A stretch of DNA of 64,000 nt from Trochalopteron elliotii. Its lineage: Eukaryota; Chordata; Aves; Passeriformes; Leiothrichidae. The stretch lies in contig JANPWX010000096.1 in the NCBI GenBank assembly GCA_024734555.1, positions 12,684,445 to 12,748,444 on the forward strand. The letters are read 5' to 3'. Below the pieces are notes generated by a model. That model did no database searches, was not told the DNA's origin, and saw nothing but the letters and a program-made list of their open reading frames with translations. Below, piece after piece: positions 12,928-30,164 of the stretch. The first letter of the stretch is position 1. The number at the start of each line of letters is the position of its first letter. A program made the position numbers and the translations under genes.

Positions 12928-13996
12928 TGGGTTTGCATGTACAGGTTTTGAGGGGGCTGCAGGGGTGTGTTCTGTGAAGAGCAACTATAAGCTTCTCCTA
13001 TGGCTCCTGGTAGAGCCAATGCCAGACAGCTCCAAGATGGACCCACTGCTGGCCAATGCTTGGCCTGTCAGTGACAGGGGTAGTGCCTGTGGGAGAATAG
13101 ATTTAAGAAGGGGAAAAAAAATCTGCACAACTTCAGTTGAAGAGTGGAATGAGAGTGAGAGCAACAACCGTGGAGTCCCCAAGACCAGTGAAGGCAGAGG
13201 AGGAGGAGCAGGTGCTTCAGACACTGGAGCAGAGATTCCCCTGCAGCCCCTGGTGCAGACCATGGTGAGGCAGCTGTGCCCCAGTAGCCCAGGGAGGTCC
13301 ATGGGGGAGCAGAGATCCACCCACAGCCCATGTAGGACCCCCTGTCAGGGCAGGTGGGTGCCCAAAGGAGGCTGTGACCCCGTGGGAAGCCTGTGCTGGA
13401 ACAGGCTCCTGGCAGGATCTGTGCACCCATGGAGAGAGGCCCCCACAGCTGAGCAGGTTTGTTGGCAGGACTTGTGGCCCCACTGGAGATCCCCACTGGA
13501 GCAAGCTGTTCCTGAGTGACTGCACCCCAAGGAAGGGACCCACTGGAGCAGTTCATGAAGAATCATAGCCTGCGGGAAGAATTCACATTGGAGAAGCTTG
13601 TGGAGGATGGTCTCCCATAGAAAAGTGCACGTTGGAGCAGAGGAAGCATGTAAGGAGTCCTTCCCTGAGGAGGAAGAAGCAGCAGAGAAACTTGTTATGA
13701 GCTGACGACAACTGCCATTCCTCATTCCCTTATGTCACTGGGGTGGAGAAGGCAGAGAATCAGGAGTTAAGTCTGGGAAGAAGGTTTAATATTTGGCTCT
13801 ATTTCTCATTATACTGCTCATCTTTGGTAATAATTCAAGGCTATTTTGCCTGTGATGGTAATTGCTGAGTGATCTCCTCCTGTCTTTGGACCTTTGAACC
13901 TTTTGTTATGTTTTCTCTCTCTTGTTCAGTTGAGGAGGGAAGCAACAGAGTGGCTTTTGTGGACAACTGATGTTCATCCAGGGTCAACCTACCACA
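12928..13996 (+). mobile_element. Solo LTR of an avian endogenous retrovirus, 1069 bp, with exact 5-bp target duplication
   Basis: The element begins TGGGTTTGC and ends with 'ggtcaacctaccaca'. It is flanked on both sides by the identical pentamer AAAGG (12923-12927 and 13997-14001), which fixes both ends. Inside is a GC-rich block of imperfect tandem units built around 'cactggagcag' and 'gaccccgtgggaag' (about 13240-13660), then an AT-rich part. This layout matches a long LTR family I know from bird genomes, in which the corresponding AT-rich part carries the poly(A) signal. No internal viral genes are present, so it arose by LTR-LTR recombination. The GC-rich block creates reading frames of up to 184 codons on + (12965-13519) and others on minus. 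They show no protein similarity and are not called as genes. Confidence 0.9.
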
Positions 13997-14961
13997 AAAG
14001 GAATGGGATTATGTTTGTATGTTCATGTGTGCTTTTACTAAAGTGAAGCACAACATGAACCTCTGGTGATAACAGTGACATGTAAGATAGAACAGTCAAA
14101 AAAGTGTTTGATGTATGAGGCTAAGGATGGAAGCCTCTGTACTGATTCAGCTAATGAGCCTAGTTTTATTCGTCTGATGTTATGGCTGCCAGGAATGTGT
14201 CAGTTGTACAACACTTTAGTGACCTTTCAGGCACAGCCAGGATAAAATGCCTGCAGAAAGGGCAGCCTGCTGCATGCTTTAAGAAACCAGCTCAGAGTCC
14301 ACAGGGAGCTTTTAGTACAGTCTGGACACCACAGGGTTTGCAGTGCTGAGAAGCAGCTCCTATGAAGAAACCTTGCTACAAACAAATTGATGAAATCCTT
14401 TTGTATTGGAGGTCACTCTCTATTACCTCCCTTCACCTACCTTGCAAAGCTTGTTGTTGCCTGTAAGAACCCATTGTATGTCTCCAGTGAGGTCATGGTT
14501 GTACTCTCTGCCCTGCCATCATTTGGTCACACACATGGGAACTTCTGTAGTGAGCTGAACACAGAAATGTCTCTATGACCTTGCTTTGTTTGTCACTTGG
14601 CAATCTGGCTTACTCACACTCTGTGCTTGCTCTGTTCAGCAGGGCAAAGCCACAATGCACAGAGATATTCAGCACACATCGTTCCCTCATGCTCATGCAA
14701 AATCATTTTGCTCAAAGAAATCTTTTCCTTAACATATTGGTCTAGCTTTCTGAAAACAGCCCTGAAGACAACCTTTTGCCCCACATCTGCAAAGCAGAGT
14801 GGCTATGCCTGCAGCCTACTAATAATGTTTTACAAGTTGCTTGAAAAAAAGTTCTAGGAAAATACATAAGAAATGCAAAGCTGGACAAATGGGTATAAGC
14901 AATATCCCTAAAGTGGCATGGGTTGACAACAGTGAGGCACTTGATCCAATATAAATTGGCG

Positions 14962-15391
14962 TGTCTGTGGGGGTGCTTTTACCGGCCAAGCAGCCTCCCA
15001 GACCAATTTATAACCTTCTGATGTGAGTTCCTCCAAATCTGCTCATTAGAAGCGTGGATGAGGCTTGGAAATGAAGAGGAGCAGGCTCTGGCTTGGGTAG
15101 GAAAAGGTGTTTATTTCTGTGGCTCCATGTGCAGAGGAGAGCCAAGAGTGGGAGCCAGAACAAGCCATAACATGTGCTCGGCTCCGTGTTCCCCTTTTCC
15201 CAGGTCGCCCCCTGGGCGGAGAACACTCTGGGCCAATCGGGAAAGGGAAGGGATGTAGTTACATCAGGGGGAAACCACAGGGGTCATCAGGGAATGGGGG
15301 GTAGGGTATTTTGAAATGGAACAAACCAAGTACAGACAAATAACAAAATACAAATACAAAAACCTAAATTATGCACTGCAACAATCCAACA
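14962..15391 (-). mobile_element. Solo LTR of an endogenous retrovirus (minus strand)
   Basis: Read on the minus strand the element starts TGTTGGATTGTTGC at about 15391, has a GC-rich U3, a poly(A) signal AATAAA (complement at 15110-15115), and ends near 'ccccacagaca' at 14962. It stands out from the AT-rich intron by its GC content and CpGs (about 15175-15240), suggesting a fairly recent insertion. I could not find matching target-site duplications, so the ends may be off by several bases. No viral genes are present. Confidence 0.7.
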
Positions 15392-17517
15392 CAGGTATTT
15401 TTTAACTTATGTTGTCAGGGATCAAGTTTAACAAAAAAGAAAAGAAAATTGGGCAAGCCAACAACAAACCATACCTGCAGCAAACATTTGCAAAAAAATC
15501 CATTCTTTTTTCTGCAGTCTTTGTATTTGAATAGAAGGGGGTGATTCCTCCCAGCCTAGCACTTCACTAAACAATATCCTTCATTTTCTGCCTATAAACT
15601 TAGTATGCTCCCAAAGACATGATCACATTTTGATGAAGGTATTCAGATGGTTACAGACATTGATTAAGCAGAAAACAACAAATGGCATTTTTCTTGATTT
15701 TTAGCCAGATTTTGACACTGTAAAAGGTTTGTAAGAAGTTCAGGGACGTACTGTCCAGATGCAGTCAGCAAAGGTTGAGGGCAGAATTGTTTAAAACTCT
15801 ATTTGAAATGTAGTTATAAAGCAGATGGGACATTTCAGATGGGATCCCCCTGGGACGTCATTTAGGAAAATAATTCTCTTCATTATTTTTATTAACAATG
15901 AAGATAGAAAAGAGAACATTTGTAAAAAATAAAGATTAAACTAGATGGGGAAGGGTACAAGATCTTGTGAAGATAGGATTAGAATTCAAAATAATCTTAA
16001 GAAGTGGCTTGAAATCAAGAAGGTGAAATTCAGTACAGATAAATACAAAAGAACTCCTGTGGGGAAGAATCATTCATCTTCAAATAAAAGATGGACTACT
16101 TTGCCAGTCTACAGTTAGTGTCAAAACAAAAAACAACGACCTGATTATTAAACATTTGAATGATGCTGTTGAAAAAAAAATTGGAAACCAAATCCAAATG
16201 ACACAAAACAAGAACAACAAAAACAAGAGAAAAAAACCCAACCAAACATACAAAATCCCAAAACCTACTGAATTATTTCAGGTAATGCACAGAAGACTGT
16301 ATGGCAGTTGTCCTAGTTAATACTGCTTTGTGCACTCCACTGTAAGAAAAACATAAGTAAACTGAGGAAAGATCTTCAGGGTTCAAAATTGGAAAACATG
16401 AGCTGTGAGAAAAATTTGAAATAACTAGGTTTGCTTAAACCTGAAAACAATGGATAGCATGAAATACTTTCTAAAAATGCTTAAAAGCAGTTATAAGATT
16501 AAACAATGACTCATTTTTCTTCATACCCATAGAGAGAAAAGGCCAAAATGTAGACAAATAACCCTTTCTCTTTCTTCACCTTTTTTTTTTTCTTTTAATG
16601 TACACAGGGCCAGTCTGTCAGTAGCAGTGACCAGACGTGTGAAAAATGCACTTCCATACCTGAACTCTTTGGCCCTTTTCTATCAAAATAAAGTCCAATT
16701 CAGATATGTGATGTAAGAGACAATATTTCAGGGACAAGAACTGCCCCCAAATAACCTCTATAAGCCAATAGTTGAGTCTCCTGGGACAAAGGAAGCAAAG
16801 GGCACCCTTTTACCCGTGCAAAGAAAGTGTTTTAGCAGAGAAATAGAGGTCTTGGGCTCAGATGAGATTGAATTTTCCTGGAAATTGTTTAAAACAAATA
16901 TAAGGCCATCAGGAACTGGCAATTGTGTGAATTAATAAATAACTCCCACCCTACAACCTTCTTGCAGACCTTCAGCATCTTGAGAGAAATGTAGGTTTCC
17001 TTCCTGTGAAGTTTCATCTCTGAAGCTCAGATAAATTGTTCCAACTCTCTGTTCATGCATTTCAACTCAAATGTCAAAGCAGGGAATCAGAGAAACTTCT
17101 GTCTCTCAGAGAGAGTTGGATCAATGTATTCCCTCCTCTACATCTCTACTGAGCCATGGTATGACAGCAAGCCAGACACAGTAATCACAGTCAGAAGAAA
17201 TGCATTCATTCCAATGAATCAATGGTTTTCAGCATTTGTAATGTCTGAGTAGCATGTGTTTTGTATTAGTGAGGTGGTCTACTTGAAAAAGAGGGATGTG
17301 TGTTTTTTTTCTGGTGGAAAGAGGGCTGTTACAAATCCTTTACTGCTTTTATGTGGTTTTAAAATTGAATTGATTTTAAAAATAAAGGGGAAAAAAGGGA
17401 GACTTTGCCTTTCGTTACTTTTTACTGTTTTTCTTTATCTTCCCAATTAGCTGGTCTAATATTAACAGATTATTGGAGGACCTGTCAAAAATAATCTGTG
17501 CATTGGGTGGTTCTTGA

Positions 17518-22274
<4,757 letters not shown>

Positions 22275-23045
22275 GTCAAAATAAACATGGGGACTACTCA
22301 AGGTGGGCTGGAGGACCTGTCAAAAAATCTTTCAGGATGGCCTCCTGGTTCTTCAAAGAGAAAAGAAATCTAATTTTTGTGCTAAAAATAATGTATAAAA
22401 GCTGTTTGAACAGTGAGACAGAAAACAACAGAGACCTTCAGCCTCTCTTTCTAACAGGTACTAAAGGAGATGCCCCAGACCCCCTCCTTGGACCTCCTGC
22501 CTCCCAGCACCAGAGGGACACAGAAGAGGCATTGGTGCCACCTTTTGTCCCTTTCTTTTCCCCGCCACCTCCAGCACGGCCCGTCTGGATTGAGACATGA
22601 ACCCAGCCCACTCAGTGCTGTGGGAGCCTCCTCCACACTCCAGGGCCATGTTGAGTCTCCTCAGCCAACACAACACTGAAATACCAGGATGACCTTGCAG
22701 CAGAAGTCAATAGACAGCGCATTGTTTGCCCTGAAGGCTGTACAGTTCATACTTGCCTTAACCCAACTGCGTTGCACATTAGAGAAACTACGTGCAAGCT
22801 TTCTGAAGTTAACATGCTGCTGTTAATTCTGAACAGTTTCTAAGTCAGTGGTTTTCTTCTGTTTGGTTTTGCTTTGTTTTCATGTCAGGGAATAAGGCTC
22901 TGTTGCTCTATGGCTCCAGAGCAACCAAGTAGAAAACTGCCAGCTGTCTGATAAGTGCTTTACTTTTGGGGCTCCACAGTGGTCAAGGAACCGTTTATAA
23001 TGATCAAAAAGAAAAATAAATAAAGAAATAGAGACCTTTTGGGGG
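22275..23045 (+). CDS. NKAIN2: NKAIN2 terminal exon: last 10 coding bases, then 3' UTR (proximal form)
   Basis: The exon starts with G at 22275, which completes the Met codon opened by AT at the end of the previous exon. It then reads TCA AAA TAA, giving the family's C-terminus Met-Ser-Lys-stop, with the stop at 22282-22284. Everything after 22284 is untranslated. Two overlapping AATAAA signals lie at 23015-23020 and 23019-23024 and are followed by a G/T-rich stretch at about 23036-23060, a good context for cleavage near 23045. The 3' UTR also contains a long chance reading frame (22172-22600) that crosses the exon start and should be ignored. The exact 3' end is inferred from signals only and needs transcript data. 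Confidence 0.9.
23015..23024 (+). promoter_or_regulatory. NKAIN2: Proximal poly(A) signal pair of NKAIN2
   Basis: Two overlapping AATAAA hexamers (23015-23020 and 23019-23024) lie about 730 bp after the stop codon. The following 40 bases include 'ttttgggggtcagggtgggg', a typical G/U-rich downstream element. Confidence 0.65.
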
Positions 23046-24012
23046 TCAGGGTGGGGAAAGGGGTTACAGAAACTAATAATTGTACCTACTGGAAATAAGC
23101 AGCAGAAACAATGCTTCTTAATCCCGCTGGTTTTATTTATCGCACTCTAGGTGCTTTTATAGCTATCTCTAAATATCTTTTACTAACTACAGATACATCT
23201 GCAGATTTCTATGAACAAAGGCCAACTGAATATGTACTAGCTGTGTTTACTCTTTTATATCTTATTTCAACTAAAAATTCTCTGTAAGTGAGCTTTTTTT
23301 TTCTAATTGCACCATAAGGGATCCACATACTTTATTTTTCGATTTTGGTTAGAGAGGGTAGGGAGGGACTAGTTGAGTTGAAGAAATACTGAAGACCTTT
23401 TTGTGGTATATTTGGGGGATCTGTTGTGTGTTAGGACGTGTATTTTATCTTCCTGTATTATCGTGGCTGAAAAAAAAACTCTGTGCTGTTACGTAGTTGG
23501 CAACAAGATGCCTTTGGGAATTTTGCTAGTAGGTCAATGTGTATATGAAATACTCTGAACTCCTAGGAGCATATGTTTTATTCTACATCTGATCTGTATT
23601 TTCAAGAACGTAGATGGCTTTCACTAGGAAAACCCAATATTTTGCTCAGGTTTTTCAGAAACTTGGATTGTCATTGTTTCTTTGCTCAGACCTTGCATAG
23701 ACAAACGCACGCACCTGCCACACCTGAAGTGACCACATAGCTTTTGAGGGCAAGAGGGAAGGTCAGCACTTGGAAATGCTCCAGGCACCCTGAGCATCTC
23801 CTTTTTCCCTGCAGGCCAGACCCTTGCTCCAAAGGCCTGTGGGCTCACACCACTCACCCATCCCGTACAAGTCAGTGCCCTTTGCTGTGTCTGCATGGAT
23901 GTACAGTGTCACAAGCAGCAACTCTGGACAATGACAGAGGAACAGGCATTCACCAGTGAAAACAAGATATAGGACATGGTCAAGAACTATACCTACATTG
24001 ATTCAGTGAGAT

Positions 24013-24080
24013 TTATATAGATATAGATAGATATATATATATGTGTGTGTGAATGTGTGTGTATGTCTATGTATATAAAA
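24013..24080. repeat. Compound TA / TG microsatellite
   Basis: Short GATATA units lead into (AT)n and then interrupted (GT)n and TATG runs. It lies just before the distal AATAAA at 24089, so it would be inside the 3' UTR if the longer transcript form is used. Confidence 0.9.
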
Positions 24081-24088
24081 TACACAGG

Positions 24089-24094
24089 AATAAA
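24089..24094 (+). promoter_or_regulatory. NKAIN2: Candidate distal poly(A) signal of NKAIN2
   Basis: An AATAAA hexamer is followed within 10 bases by 'acttttgggggctgc', a G/U-rich stretch. It would give a 3' UTR of about 1.8 kb. Transcript evidence is needed to choose between this and the proximal pair. A further AATAAA at 25330-25335 is in a plain A-rich run and is less convincing. Confidence 0.4.
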
Positions 24095-24717
24095 TACTTT
24101 TGGGGGCTGCACCACCCAGGAAGATTCTGATGCAGGGGACCGAGGGTTCCCATCTCAGATACTGCTGGGAATTTCATGAATGAAACATGAACGTCCCCTA
24201 GGTCTGATCCTGTAAAGCATTCATTGCTGATTTGGATCTCAAGTTTAAATTTTCATACTTGGGTACCTGAAAATCAGAGTTCCTACTGGATAGAGCTGCT
24301 TCTCACCCCCTGGAAACCCCATGCAACTTCCAAGTGACAGGCTGAAATTTCCCATAACTACAAAAATTAAAAAAAGTTTCTACTTTTGTGTAGTATTAAA
24401 TATAGCAGATGTATAGTATTAGACACAACGAAGAGGTTTAAATGGGATGAAAATGTCATAACAAGTTTTTTTATCTTTCCCTGTATACCAGTTAATCAAA
24501 ATGATATTCCTATAAAATTAATTTTTTAACATGAAAAGAAACCAGTTTAGGCACCTAAGCAGCAATCCAATTTTCAGAAGATCATTTTTCATATCTTTCA
24601 GTGATTTCCCATGGAACAGCAGCTACTGGTAGTTAGCAATTTTAGAAGTCAGACAATTTAATGAAGTGTCTACACATAGCTTATAGGCCTGATTTTAATT
24701 TAGAGAATTTTGGCCTT

Positions 24718-24828
24718 AATTTCTTTGTGTCTTAGTCTTCCCATCTATAATACGGGAATAATATGTCCCTCACAGGCTTTTTGTGAGGTCTGAATTGTTA
24801 ATGTTTGTAAAATGCTTAGGAAATAGGA
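24718..24828 (+). repeat. MIR-like CORE-SINE remnant
   Basis: The order 'gtgtcttagtcttcccatct', 'tacgggaataatatg', 'cctcacaggctttttgtgag', 'gtttgtaaaatgcttagg' follows the 3' half of the MIR consensus closely, including the characteristic 'gtaaaatgcttag' near the end. This is an old, diverged copy in + orientation. The call is from memory of the consensus. Confidence 0.7.
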
Positions 24829-24884
24829 AGCACATCTAACTACTATGGATTGCAATATAAATGTGTATTCATATATTACATATA

Positions 24885-24913
24885 GAATAGATACACACAC
24901 TCACATACACACA

Positions 24914-24953
<40 letters not shown>

Positions 24954-24957
24954 ATAC
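24885..24957. repeat. (CA)n-(TA)n-(CA)n microsatellite
   Basis: About fifteen perfect TA units (24915-24944) are flanked on both sides by interrupted CA units, 60-140 bp after the MIR-like remnant. Confidence 0.95.
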
Positions 24958-27900
24958 CTATATGAAGTTGGTAATCATAACCTTGCTTAAGTTGCAGTTA
25001 GAGCACCACCATTAAAAAAAAATAGGACTGTTGACTACTCAACTAAATGATTAGTGGACAGATCTCTTCTGGAAGCAGTTTAGAGCACAGTAATGTGAGA
25101 ATACCTGGATGGCATTTTTGATTTGTACAGCTGTATCCTCCTCAAAATCCAGTAAAGAATGTTATTTTTCTAGGCTGGGCTTTTGTTATAAACTAAAATA
25201 TTCAGAAGGCAAGAGATACAATCCAAATGTGTCTTTTTTTTTCTTTTCTTTTTGGCATTTGTTAATTCTGAATGTATTTTTAACAAAAGTGATTTTTTTG
25301 ACTTACTAGTGTAATTTGCATTTAAAAAAAATAAATGGAAAAAATATAAGTTTCCAAGCTATTCATGGCCCCTGCTGCTATTCAGAACTTACAGGAAACT
25401 CAGAATTGCTCTTCCCAGCTGAGCAACAATGCAGGATAAAGAATCCTATTACATTTACATGATGACAATCCCGATCTGTGCAGTGCATGGATGTGACAGC
25501 ACTGAATAGAAATTGCCAGGTCATGACACCATTTTAACGCTGTCATATGTAGTAGGTATTTTCATTATCACTGACACTAAAAGGTTTCTTTTACAAGGCT
25601 GACTGCAACAGACTTTCTACTTAGAAAATAGGGCCAGTTTTGCCCACTCATCAGGAATTTCAAGCCCGTGATAGGTATAGACTTGCCAACAATGTTAAAT
25701 ATTGCAAAAATAATACTTATTAAGAGGGAGATATGTAACATGGATATTTCCTCTGCATTCATATTCTTTTATATGCTATTTATTGTCCTTACACTGAAAT
25801 GATGGAATCCTGTTTTAGGCAAAGTGTTTATAGAGCTCTCATATATTGACAGCTTGCCTGAGGTCATTTAATAAAAGTGGAGCAGAATGATACACATTTT
25901 GAGATACTCGGTCATGCTCTCTTAGGATAATTCCTTAGAAAGAGAGTTCTTTCATTAGGATTTTTTAGGTCTTCATAACAGTGCAAGTGGCACTTTTCAG
26001 TCAGGTAAGGAGAAATGGTTTGTGATCCACTTGCTAAATTTAAGTACTGTTTACAATAATCCACTGCTGCGCAGCATTTTGACAAAGTCTGGCACAGTCA
26101 TGTATTGATCACTGGATGCCTCCAGACAGGAATGGCCATTAACTCAGTGTCTGAAGGCTTTCATCACTTGCATGCTCACCTTCCATTTGAGCACATTGAT
26201 AGCAGACAACGCAAAACTCCACACACTGTGAATCACTCCAGCTTGAATATTTTAATTTCCAGTCCTCTGTTTTATTTTTAAATGCAAATACTAAAAGGAG
26301 GAGGACTTTTCTTGCAAATATGGAAAGCCCCATGAATAGTCTGTGTGTATGTATTGCTTGCTGACTGTCTATCGATGACTAGCTGAGATGAAAATGATGG
26401 ACTTCCTGAGTTTGTTTTCCAGCTGTTCTGAGTCTGGCTTCTTCCCAATGCATGTGGATTGACAGCAGACACTAAAGGTAAGCCAGGTTTTGTTGAAGAA
26501 ACAATGCACAGCAATACTGCAGACAACACTGGGTCCACTGCTCCTTGGAGAGAGATGAAGACAGTTGTTAAGCTAATTGGTCTGCTTCAAGCTACGTGCA
26601 GTATTAAATGCAATTACAATGCATAAAAGAAACTGCCCTTTAGACTGCAATTACTCATTCACATACAGAAGTGGAACAGTGCAGAATCAATCAGTAAAAG
26701 GGATTTTCTTCCTGCAGTCACCAATGTGCTTCATCTCCTGACATGGATTGGAGAAATCAGCTCTGTTTGATCTCATGTCCTGACAAGTCCTTCTGTTCAG
26801 ACCTTCAACAAGAGAAGCAATTGCAGGTAGTTAGAGTTGTGACCTTGGTATAGCTGAGTGGTTCAGGAAGATACTGTACCAAACGTGAAGTTCTAAGTAG
26901 CATCATACATACATTTCTTGCACATGTCTCTCCATATGTACAAAAGAAGGGTCTTTTAAAAACGCACTTTTCCTTTATCTCTCAGAAACCAATTGAAATA
27001 GATTGTGTCTTTTAAAAGTGTCTTCCAAGTCCTGCCAAGATCACAAAAGACATTTTTTAATGAAAAATCCAATAAAAACACCACCTTTTGTGCTCTCTGT
27101 TGAGTAGAAGACTTAGCTCTTGGGACATCCAAATGCCTTGGGATTATTATTTTGGATAGATAGGAGCACTGTGACACCTGAGAATTAAAAAATGAATAAT
27201 GCTTGTGGTCATCTCTGATTCAAAATTAAATCTGTACAAAAGTCATACTTCTGCATCCACCAATAGAAAAGGGTCTTTACTGCCATCTGGTACCTTATCA
27301 CTTTCACAGCTTTGCCTTTGTCCTGCTGGGAAACAGGTTATGGGGAGCTTAAGGTAAAAAAGTCTGTTCATATTCAGCATGTGCTCTCCAACAGCCTCCA
27401 GCTCTGCCACACAGATGTTTCATATCTAGTTAATTTCTTTCTCTCTGTCACCACGTTCTTGTCTCGTTCTCTCTCTCTCTTCCTGAATACAATCCCAAAT
27501 ACCCTCCCAAAATTACATACTGCTCTTTGTCACATCCATTATTTCCAACTCACATAAAGAGGGTGATGGCAGTCATGGAGGATAGTGTCACTGAGGATGT
27601 GTGCAAAACAACAAGAGGAAGCACAGGGTTATGTTCGCCCTCAAAAAGCCCCAGACAGGGAGACATTTAACAGAATGGTAAAGGCTGGCAGCATTACAAA
27701 GCCATGAGACACAGCAAGCCCTGGTAGGAATAATTTTTACATGTGCAGTTACATTTGCTAAAGCTGTAGTTCACTGAGTTCACAGAAAGTCATAAATTTA
27801 AAGTCAGAAAGCCAGAGCTACAAAAGGCACAGGTGAATTAGAAGAAAATTCATAAAAATATTTGTGAACACATTGACTGGATTAGATTACCATTTCATTT

Positions 27901-29282
27901 TCTTCAAAAATTGTCTCAGGATTGTTTTTTTCCCCTTGCAAACATTAGATAGTTGGTTTCTATGCATGCAGGTGAATACTTTGTTCCTAGGAGAGCATGT
28001 AAGTATGTGCAATTGCTTTAATTTACATGGGGTTCTCGGTATTGATGCATCTATGTGCATTTGTGCTAAATGTTGGCTCAGTTTGCTCAGTCACACATAC
28101 ATTGACACATTCACACACCTGTTATGTGACTATATTTTTTGGTGGAGATACATAACCACACACAGCCTCTCTCCTTTTCTGTTTAGTTTTTCCTATTTCT
28201 TCTCTCAAGGCGTTCAAAGTCCTAAGTGTTTATTTTCTAGACAGGCATTTGATACACAAAAATTATTATTTCTGATAGTTACTAGATGTAAAAGCATGGT
28301 GCAATCTATGAACAGAGTAAATGAACCCTTTTTACAAAGGGTTTATGTGATAAATTAAGTTAATGAGTACATTTCAATTAGGAAAAAAAGAAAAATATGA
28401 TCTCACAGTCTCACTCTGATGTTAAATTTCAGTTAGTCAAAAAAGTGGGTGACAAAAAAAATCAGAAAAAGGAGAAGAGCAGGGAAACAAGAACTTGGAG
28501 TGCAGTTATAAGGTGATATGGTTGTTTACAGCATTACATATAAGAATTAAGTAAAAGAATCAGCCAGTTATATCTTTCTAGGATGTCCAATTATTTTATG
28601 GTAGCTCCATATAGACGTATTATATCTTATCTTACATTTGAAAGGTATTTAAAACAGTAGCTACGGAAGAAGAAGAAAATCAAAGGGACTGTATATTGAT
28701 GTAATCACAAAAGGTTGATGGATTGATTCAATTAATCAGTGACTCATTTCTAAGGATTCTGCAGGGATTTATTTATCAAACACATTGTTTATTTTGCTCT
28801 CTGGAGGGTTTGTATACTGTCATTTTTCTTCATTATTCTTCTTGTTTCATTCATCAATTTCTGACAAATGTTTTCATGCTGAAACGTGGCATGTTAGGCA
28901 TGTAAATTGTTCACATTTACTGATTTAAAGCAGTACACTCCAAACTTGCAGGAGCTGAGAACTTTTGTTTATTTCCCTCAGGTCCTGAGAAACACTAGCC
29001 ATCTATAATTAATATAAAGATGTGTTTTCCATTTAATCTTTGCTTTTAGTGTCTGCTTAACATGGCAAAGATGTAAGTTCTTGTCTAGCGTACCCTGCTT
29101 GAACTTTAGACAGAAACTTACTGTGAAAAACATTTTGAGCACTCTTGATGCTAAATAGAATAACTGTTTCCTCTTTGGCTTTTCCTTATATTTCGACGTC
29201 AAATCCAAGCAAACAATGAAAGAGTGTTTTAAGAAGGTCAGCAGTTTCACCATATTTTCCTTAAGTTTAGATAAGTTTTTAC

Positions 29283-29456
29283 AAGGGCAAGAAGAGATAG
29301 GAAAAGGGGACTGGCTTTAAAACTGAAAGAGGGCAGTTTAGGTTAGATATTAGGGAAAAAATGCTTTCCTTTGAGGATGGTGAGGCACTGGAACAGGTTG
29401 CCTGGAGAAGTGATGGATTCCCCATTCCTGAAAATGTTCAAGTCCTGGTTGAATGG
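29283..29456 (+). mobile_element. CR1 LINE 3' region, first part
   Basis: The segment reads 'ggctttaaaactgaaagagg', 'ttagatattagg', 'ggtgaggcactggaacaggt' and 'gttcaagtcctggttgaatg', in the order of the 3' part of avian CR1 LINEs (end of ORF2 and 3' UTR). It breaks off at about 29456 and resumes at about 29615 after an inserted segment. The copy is 5'-truncated, as most CR1 copies are. Confidence 0.88.
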
Positions 29457-29614
29457 TGAGTGAATCAGCACATACAGGAAACCAAAGGCAAGCATCAAAC
29501 CACAGTTGAAATGCCAAAAGTGCATTTATTTCATTACCTCGCTTACAATGCTGAGCAGCAGAGTCACACAGGGAGACAAGCTCCATCCTGCTTAGCTCAT
29601 CCCAGCAGGCAGCA
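29457..29614. mobile_element. Unidentified ~158-bp insertion splitting a CR1 copy
   Basis: CR1 sequence stops at about 29456 and continues at about 29615 with almost no loss, so this piece was inserted later. On the minus strand it carries an AATAAA (complement at 29525-29530), which is compatible with a fragment of an LTR. It is short for a full LTR and I see no clear target duplication. Identity is unknown. Confidence 0.55.
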
Positions 29615-29720
29615 GCAATCTGGTCTAGTGAAAAGTCTCCCTATCCATGGCAGGGGTTTTAGAACTAGATGATCTTTAAGGTCCCTTCAAACTCAAACCA
29701 TTCCATGACTCTATGATTTT
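29615..29720 (+). mobile_element. CR1 LINE 3' end, second part
   Basis: This continues the CR1 copy with 'ctggtctagtg', 'ccatggcaggggtttt', 'gatgatctttaaggtccctt' and the terminal octamer-like 'ccatgactctatgatttt'. That ending is the diagnostic CR1 3' terminus, a variant of the ATTCTRTG repeat. Confidence 0.9.
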
Positions 29721-30164
29721 GTATTTTAATACTGTCACAATATGTGCTTCAAAGTCAATAGAAATGGCCAAATTAGGTCAAGTCACATGGCAGATACTGG
29801 GCACAATAGAGGTCTGTGAAAGATGAAGAACTGAAACCGAAAGGAAACAATTCTTTGAAAGTGTTGAGTCTCATTTGGGCAAATATTTTTATTTTAACTG
29901 TCAGGAACACTGAACAAGTAAATTTTTTTGTTTGTTTTAATTAACATATTCATTGCATGCATACATGGAGCATGGGTGTGATTTTCAGGCATCTTCAGCA
30001 GTGGTCAAATTCTTACTTCCCTTTTAGGTGGCTAGGAACAACTTCTCAGGAAAAGTGAAGGATCACAGACCCAGTGACAAGAGCCCTGGCAGTCTGCATC
30101 ATGTGACAGCCCTCCCCAGTGGATTTAGAAAACCCCATCTTATCTATTAAACATACTATAACAG

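Larger units (their letters stand above)
24110..29282. other. Non-coding stretch downstream of NKAIN2
   Basis: AT-rich DNA with no supported gene. It contains the TA microsatellite and MIR-like SINE listed separately. The longest open frame (27864-28358, 164 codons) has a low-complexity hydrophobic composition and no recognisable motif. Confidence 0.7.

Noticed and set aside
12965..13519. 184-codon open frame, the longest in the window
   Set aside because: It lies wholly inside the solo LTR and results from GC-rich imperfect tandem repeats. Several other frames on both strands are open for the same reason.
13660..13690. GAG/GAA-rich stretch considered as the upstream NKAIN2 exon end (acidic residues before Asp-Ser-Phe)
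   Set aside because: It lies inside the solo LTR, with no Asp-Ser-Phe codons or splice donor in the right phase.
27864..28358. 164-codon + frame
   Set aside because: Low-complexity hydrophobic composition with no recognisable domain. It is preceded and followed by ordinary AT-rich sequence.
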